DNA of 6,812 nt from Myxococcales bacterium. GTDB lineage: Bacteria; Myxococcota_A; Polyangia; Fen-1088. Every line of letters begins with the position of its first letter. Within the stretch, counting starts at the first letter, position 1. The position numbers were made by a program, and so were the translations under genes. The notes beneath the pieces are model-generated. The model made no database searches. It saw only the letters and a program-made list of their open reading frames with translations, and was not told the origin of the DNA. Below are positions 6,257 to 6,812 of the stretch, piece by piece. The stretch lies in assembly GCA_003170035.1 (NCBI GenBank), contig PMZX01000295.1:9020-15831 (forward strand), given 5' to 3'.

Positions 6257-6285
6257 ACGCGACACCAGTACCCCGTGGTGTCCGT
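6257..6285 (+). promoter_or_regulatory. imperfect dyad/hairpin just upstream of the phosphate permease gene
   Basis: GACACCA (6261-6267) and TGGTGTC (6276-6282) form a perfect 7-base stem around an 8-base loop. Letting C6260 bulge extends the stem by ACG/CGT, giving ten pairs. The structure ends 6 bases before the ATG at 6292, where one would look for a ribosome site, and none is visible there. It could be an RNA structure affecting translation, an operator or a weak terminator of the FHA gene. No T-run follows and no PhoB-like box was recognised in the 92-base gap. Confidence 0.4.
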
Positions 6286-6291
6286 GAACCC

Positions 6292-6812
6292 ATGAGCGCC
6301 TTGGACATCAACCACATCATCCTGATCGTCGGGGTGGTCGCGGCAGCTCTGCTGTTCGACTTCATCAACGGGTTTCACGACGCAGCCAACTCCATCGCAA
6401 CCGTTGTCTCGACCCGCGTGCTGACGCCGTTCCGGGCGGTGCTGTGGGCTGCGTTCTTCAACTTCATCGCGTTCGCGCTCTTCAAGCACCAGGTGGCCAG
6501 CACGATCGGCAAAGGAATCATCGACCCGGGCGTGGTCGACGTCGCCGTAATCATCGGTGCCCTGGGCGGGGCCATCGTCTGGAACCTACTCACCTGGTTG
6601 TGGGGCCTGCCGTCCAGCTCATCCCACGCTCTGGTGGGCGGCCTGATCGGTGCGGGCGTATCCAAGGCGGGGTTCGGCATCCTGGGCTGGCAGAAGATCG
6701 GCAGCACGGCTGCCTTCATCTTTCTATCGCCCATCATTGGCTACGTTGCCTCGTATCTCCTGGCCATCACCACGTCTTGGCTGTTCCGCAAGGCAACACC
6801 CGGACGCGTGGA
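6292..6812 (+). CDS. PiT-family inorganic phosphate transporter, C-terminal part beyond window edge
   Basis: Inner-membrane permease of the low-affinity phosphate transporter (PiT) family, which moves phosphate or metal-phosphate coupled to a cation. I translated 173 complete codons from the ATG at 6292. The first membrane segment (about 8-25) runs into the family signature FDFINGFHDAANSIATVVSTR (22-42). More hydrophobic segments lie at about 48-64, 81-102, 111-125 and 138-160. The second conserved stretch LPSSSSHALVGGLIGAG (106-122) is typical of the phosphate-binding loop of the inverted repeat. The remaining half is missing. The gap after the FHA gene is 92 bases, so cotranscription is possible but not evident. 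Such permeases often sit beside a PhoU-like DUF47 gene; none is visible upstream, so one might follow. The counter-cation and exact substrate form cannot be read from the sequence. Confidence 0.94.
   Translation, partial: MSALDINHIILIVGVVAAALLFDFINGFHDAANSIATVVSTRVLTPFRAVLWAAFFNFIAFALFKHQVASTIGKGIIDPGVVDVAVIIGALGGAIVWNLLTWLWGLPSSSSHALVGGLIGAGVSKAGFGILGWQKIGSTAAFIFLSPIIGYVASYLLAITTSWLFRKATPGRV

Noticed and set aside
6375..6737. Minus-strand open frame of 120 codons opposite the phosphate permease
   Set aside because: The plus strand carries unmistakable PiT signatures over the same bases.

Overview
The window is GC-rich, with dense coding and short or overlapping gene junctions. Lipoprotein-type signal sequences and an FHA protein with a long proline-rich linker point to a Gram-negative, large-genome bacterium. 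A member of the Myxococcota or a related former deltaproteobacterial lineage fits best. That assignment rests on style and gene content only; no rRNA or other marker is present.

Positions 1-4222 are read entirely on the minus strand. In transcription order they encode: an exported basic-tailed protein of unknown function (3629-4222); a lipoprotein with a glutaredoxin/thioredoxin-like CGAC domain (2861-3610); prephenate dehydrogenase TyrA (1915-2790); a second lipoprotein of unknown function (863-1918); and the N-terminal two thirds of EPSP synthase AroA (866 down to the window edge). TyrA, the lipoprotein and AroA are joined by 4-base GTGA and ATGA start/stop overlaps, so they look like one translationally coupled unit. 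This unit joins two aromatic amino acid steps, chorismate supply (AroA) and the tyrosine branch (TyrA), with an unrelated envelope protein between them. The two upstream genes may share the transcript, but a 70-base gap with a GC-rich hairpin precedes tyrA.

A 144-base divergent intergenic region (4223-4366) separates this block from the plus-strand genes. The first is a 610-residue protein (4367-6199): an N-terminal FHA phosphothreonine-binding domain, about 170 residues of proline-rich linker, and a C-terminal domain that aligns along its length with CpaF/TadA-type secretion ATPases. In that domain the Walker A lysine and threonine, the Walker B glutamate and both conserved histidines are replaced. 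It appears to be a catalytically dead secretion-ATPase homologue fused to a phospho-signal reader, and it is the most notable item in the window.

The last gene (6292 to the right edge) is the start of a PiT-family phosphate permease. Just before its start codon lies a strong imperfect dyad that could be a regulatory hairpin or operator. No tRNA, rRNA, CRISPR array, insertion sequence or phage gene was seen, and there is no gene-free stretch longer than 300 bases.
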